Assembly: GCA_021464415.1 (NCBI GenBank)
Contig: CM038467.1
Span: 67,709,159 to 67,773,158, forward strand
DNA from: Lonicera japonica
Lineage: Eukaryota > Streptophyta > Magnoliopsida > Dipsacales > Caprifoliaceae
DNA: 64,000 nucleotides
Reading direction: 5' to 3'
The first letter of the stretch is position 1. The number at the start of each line of letters is the position of its first letter. Made by a program: the position numbers and the translations under genes. The notes under the pieces are model-generated. The model worked only from the letters and a program-made list of their open reading frames with translations, was not told the origin of the DNA and did no database searches. Positions 62,279 through 64,000 of this stretch are shown piece by piece.

Positions 62279-63124
62279 GGTGCGTTTGGCACGCCGGATA
62301 AAGAGGTAGGATAGGATAGGATAAAGGCCGGATAGGATAAGAGCCGGACTTAGTCGGATAGGAATTATGTGGGACATGATAGCAAATGAATCAGTCGGAT
62401 AAGGATTAAGTGGGATCGGACATGATAAGGATTAGTCGGATAAAGATTTAATAAACTTTGCATTTGATGGAGTTCTGGATTACAAGTCCAACTTGCTTTT
62501 CTTTTAAAAATATATGCAATTTTAATTGTTGTGCAAATTTTTTTTTAACTAATACGATTCTTCTATATATAAATAAATTTCGTAAAAACCTCTTTCGGGA
62601 GAAAAGTTCTATATCACGTACAATATTTACAAATTAGGCTTTAAGTACAATTTCAAATCCTAATGTTACCATTTTTTCTAAAATTAAAGTTTCTTATAAA
62701 TATTTTCATTTAATAAAAAAAATATGCAATATTATAAAAGAATTAAATTTTATTAGTTGAGTTACTATGATTTTTGGTAGTTGAAAATTTTTATTAATAA
62801 ATTTGATTATCTAAAAGGTGTAAAGAAAAAGATTAAAAAAGATTAATTTTTATATTTATTTTAATATCCAGCAATCATGGGATAAAATAATACCACCTAT
62901 AGGGGTGGTATATATTTATCCGGTTCTAAAGGGATAAAATCATAATTAATCCCGAATGCAATCCAATCCCGTGTTGTGCCAAACGTGGGATAGGATTAAA
63001 ATATCCTATCCACTCTCGCGCCGAACACATGACAGGATTTATTTATCCTATCATTTCCGACAACAAAGACCGGATAGGATTAATTAATCCTATCCTGCTT
63101 CTAATCCCGCACGACAAACACACC
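62279..63124. mobile_element. Non-autonomous hAT-like element with GGATAGGAT arrays
   Basis: Ends are GGTGCGTTTGGCACGC and, inverted, GGTGTGTTTGTCGTGC. Flanks AAGTATAG (62271-62278) and AAGTATAT (63125-63132) agree at 7 of 8. Both subterminal regions are packed with GGATAGGAT / ATCCTATCC and GTCGGATAAGGATTA motifs. The centre is AT-rich and non-coding. Confidence 0.8.
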
Positions 63125-63189
63125 AAGTATATAGTACTATTTCCCTTCATTCATATTCTTCATCTATTTCGGTTTTTAATGGAACTAAC

Positions 63190-63640
63190 TCCTCTAAATG
63201 TTAGCTCACCTTAGAAGTGTTAGATTTAGATCTAGCAGTCAAATGAAAGAGCTGCTATTATAGATGAAAGCATGTCACGGAAAAGATCTCGCCATAAAGC
63301 TTAGGATAGATGAATAATTGTTGCAAATAATATCAAAACCAAACTCCCTGGAATTGATAATGTAATGGAATATATGCAAAATTTAAAAGATCGCTTTCGT
63401 ACTACCAACAAGTCTCTTGCAGGAAAACAAATGACTGGTTCACTACGTACTATACATGCTCATGCAGGAAAACAAGTTAAAAACTTTAAGAATGATTATA
63501 GATGAGAGTTTTCTTGTCCGATTTATCCTGAATTCTTTGCCTAATTAGTATGGGCAATTTGAAATTCACTACAACACAAATAAGTACCAGTGGATCGGAA
63601 TATGAATGAATTAGCGAATATATTGGTTCAAAAAGTTTGT
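63190..63640 (+). pseudogene. Copia gag fragment
   Basis: Broken frames give LPGIDNVMEYMQNLKDRF, TTNKSLAGKQM, DESFLVRFILNSLPN, YGQFEIHYNTNKYQW and MNELANILVQK, in the order found in Ty1/Copia gag (UBN2-type) domains. At least three stops or frameshifts. It runs directly into dispersed repeat D. Confidence 0.7.
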
Positions 63641-64000
63641 TTATTTGTGCCCTTGTTTTGAAAAACAGAAACCATTGAACATCAAATTACACTCCCATAT
63701 ATTTCATGCACCCAAATCAATCTCATACAACTTGGCCACCTTTTATTCAAATTTCAGACTAACAATTAGTATCATCCAAAATATACACAAACAATTCTAT
63801 ATATATAATCAGTCCTTGTGTTTTTTACTCAAAACTATGTGACACATTAGATAATATGTTGAAACTATAAATTTAACATTAAGATTCTGTTCAATAGCGC
63901 GCAGCTTGGAAAATGATAGGGAAAAAAATCTTAATTTGGGTGAGAAGTTGAAAAATAAGTTAATACATGTGCTGAGATACTCTCTATCACATATATGCTC
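63630..64000 (+). repeat. Dispersed repeat D, copy 3 (cut by window edge)
   Basis: Collinear with 52830-53210 as far as the window end (ATCACATATATGCTC). Confidence 0.75.

Overview
This is plant nuclear DNA. It is AT-rich, dominated by transposable elements and their decay products, and has intron-split genes with GT-AG boundaries. Two full TIR-NBS-LRR (TNL) disease-resistance genes point to a eudicot, because grasses and most other monocots lack TNLs. I cannot name the species from the sequence.

Layout. 1-2408: a Ty3/Gypsy element on the minus strand (start of gag, tRNA-Met primer site, LTR) facing an inverted LTR copy. 3490-5890: a ruined Tat-lineage Gypsy polyprotein. 5885-9770: degenerate repeats, a non-autonomous hAT-like element and a 30-bp-scale tandem array. 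10649-11975: a Mutator-like element with ~400-bp terminal inverted repeats around a broken ZAT-type C2H2 zinc-finger gene (Pack-MULE architecture). 13480-24465 (minus): TNL1, five exons, 1110 aa, whose TIR exon lies 7.3 kb from the rest across a repeat-filled intron. 24.7-35.2 kb: MITEs, SINE remnants, a deleted Copia relic, a promoter-like LTR fragment and a foldback element. 35370-37426 (plus): an intact two-exon pentatricopeptide-repeat (PPR) gene. 38288-39961 (plus): a kinesin-5 pseudogene that kept its splice sites but lost the P-loop. 42754-49228 (minus): TNL2, five exons, 1091 aa, with a well-preserved SINE in intron 1. 49.5-64 kb: no intact gene; tandem and direct duplications, several MITEs (two datable by an empty site in a sister copy), a hAT-like element with an 8-bp target duplication, and a Copia gag fragment.

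Gene relationships. TNL1 and TNL2 are paralogues in the same orientation with the same five-exon plan and the same intron phases: TIR | NB-ARC | LRR | LRR | post-LRR C-JID domain. They look like members of an old tandem resistance-gene cluster spread apart by transposons. They are not a head-to-head sensor/executor pair, and no integrated decoy domain is visible. The PPR gene is an unrelated organelle-RNA gene. I joined exons by hand from splice motifs. All joins keep frame, but no transcript evidence was available.

I saw no convincing wholly new system. The most useful leads are the non-canonical MHD motifs in both TNLs, the splice donor that doubles as a stop codon after each TIR exon, the in-frame intron of TNL1, the Pack-MULE, and a MITE dimer with a resolvable empty site.
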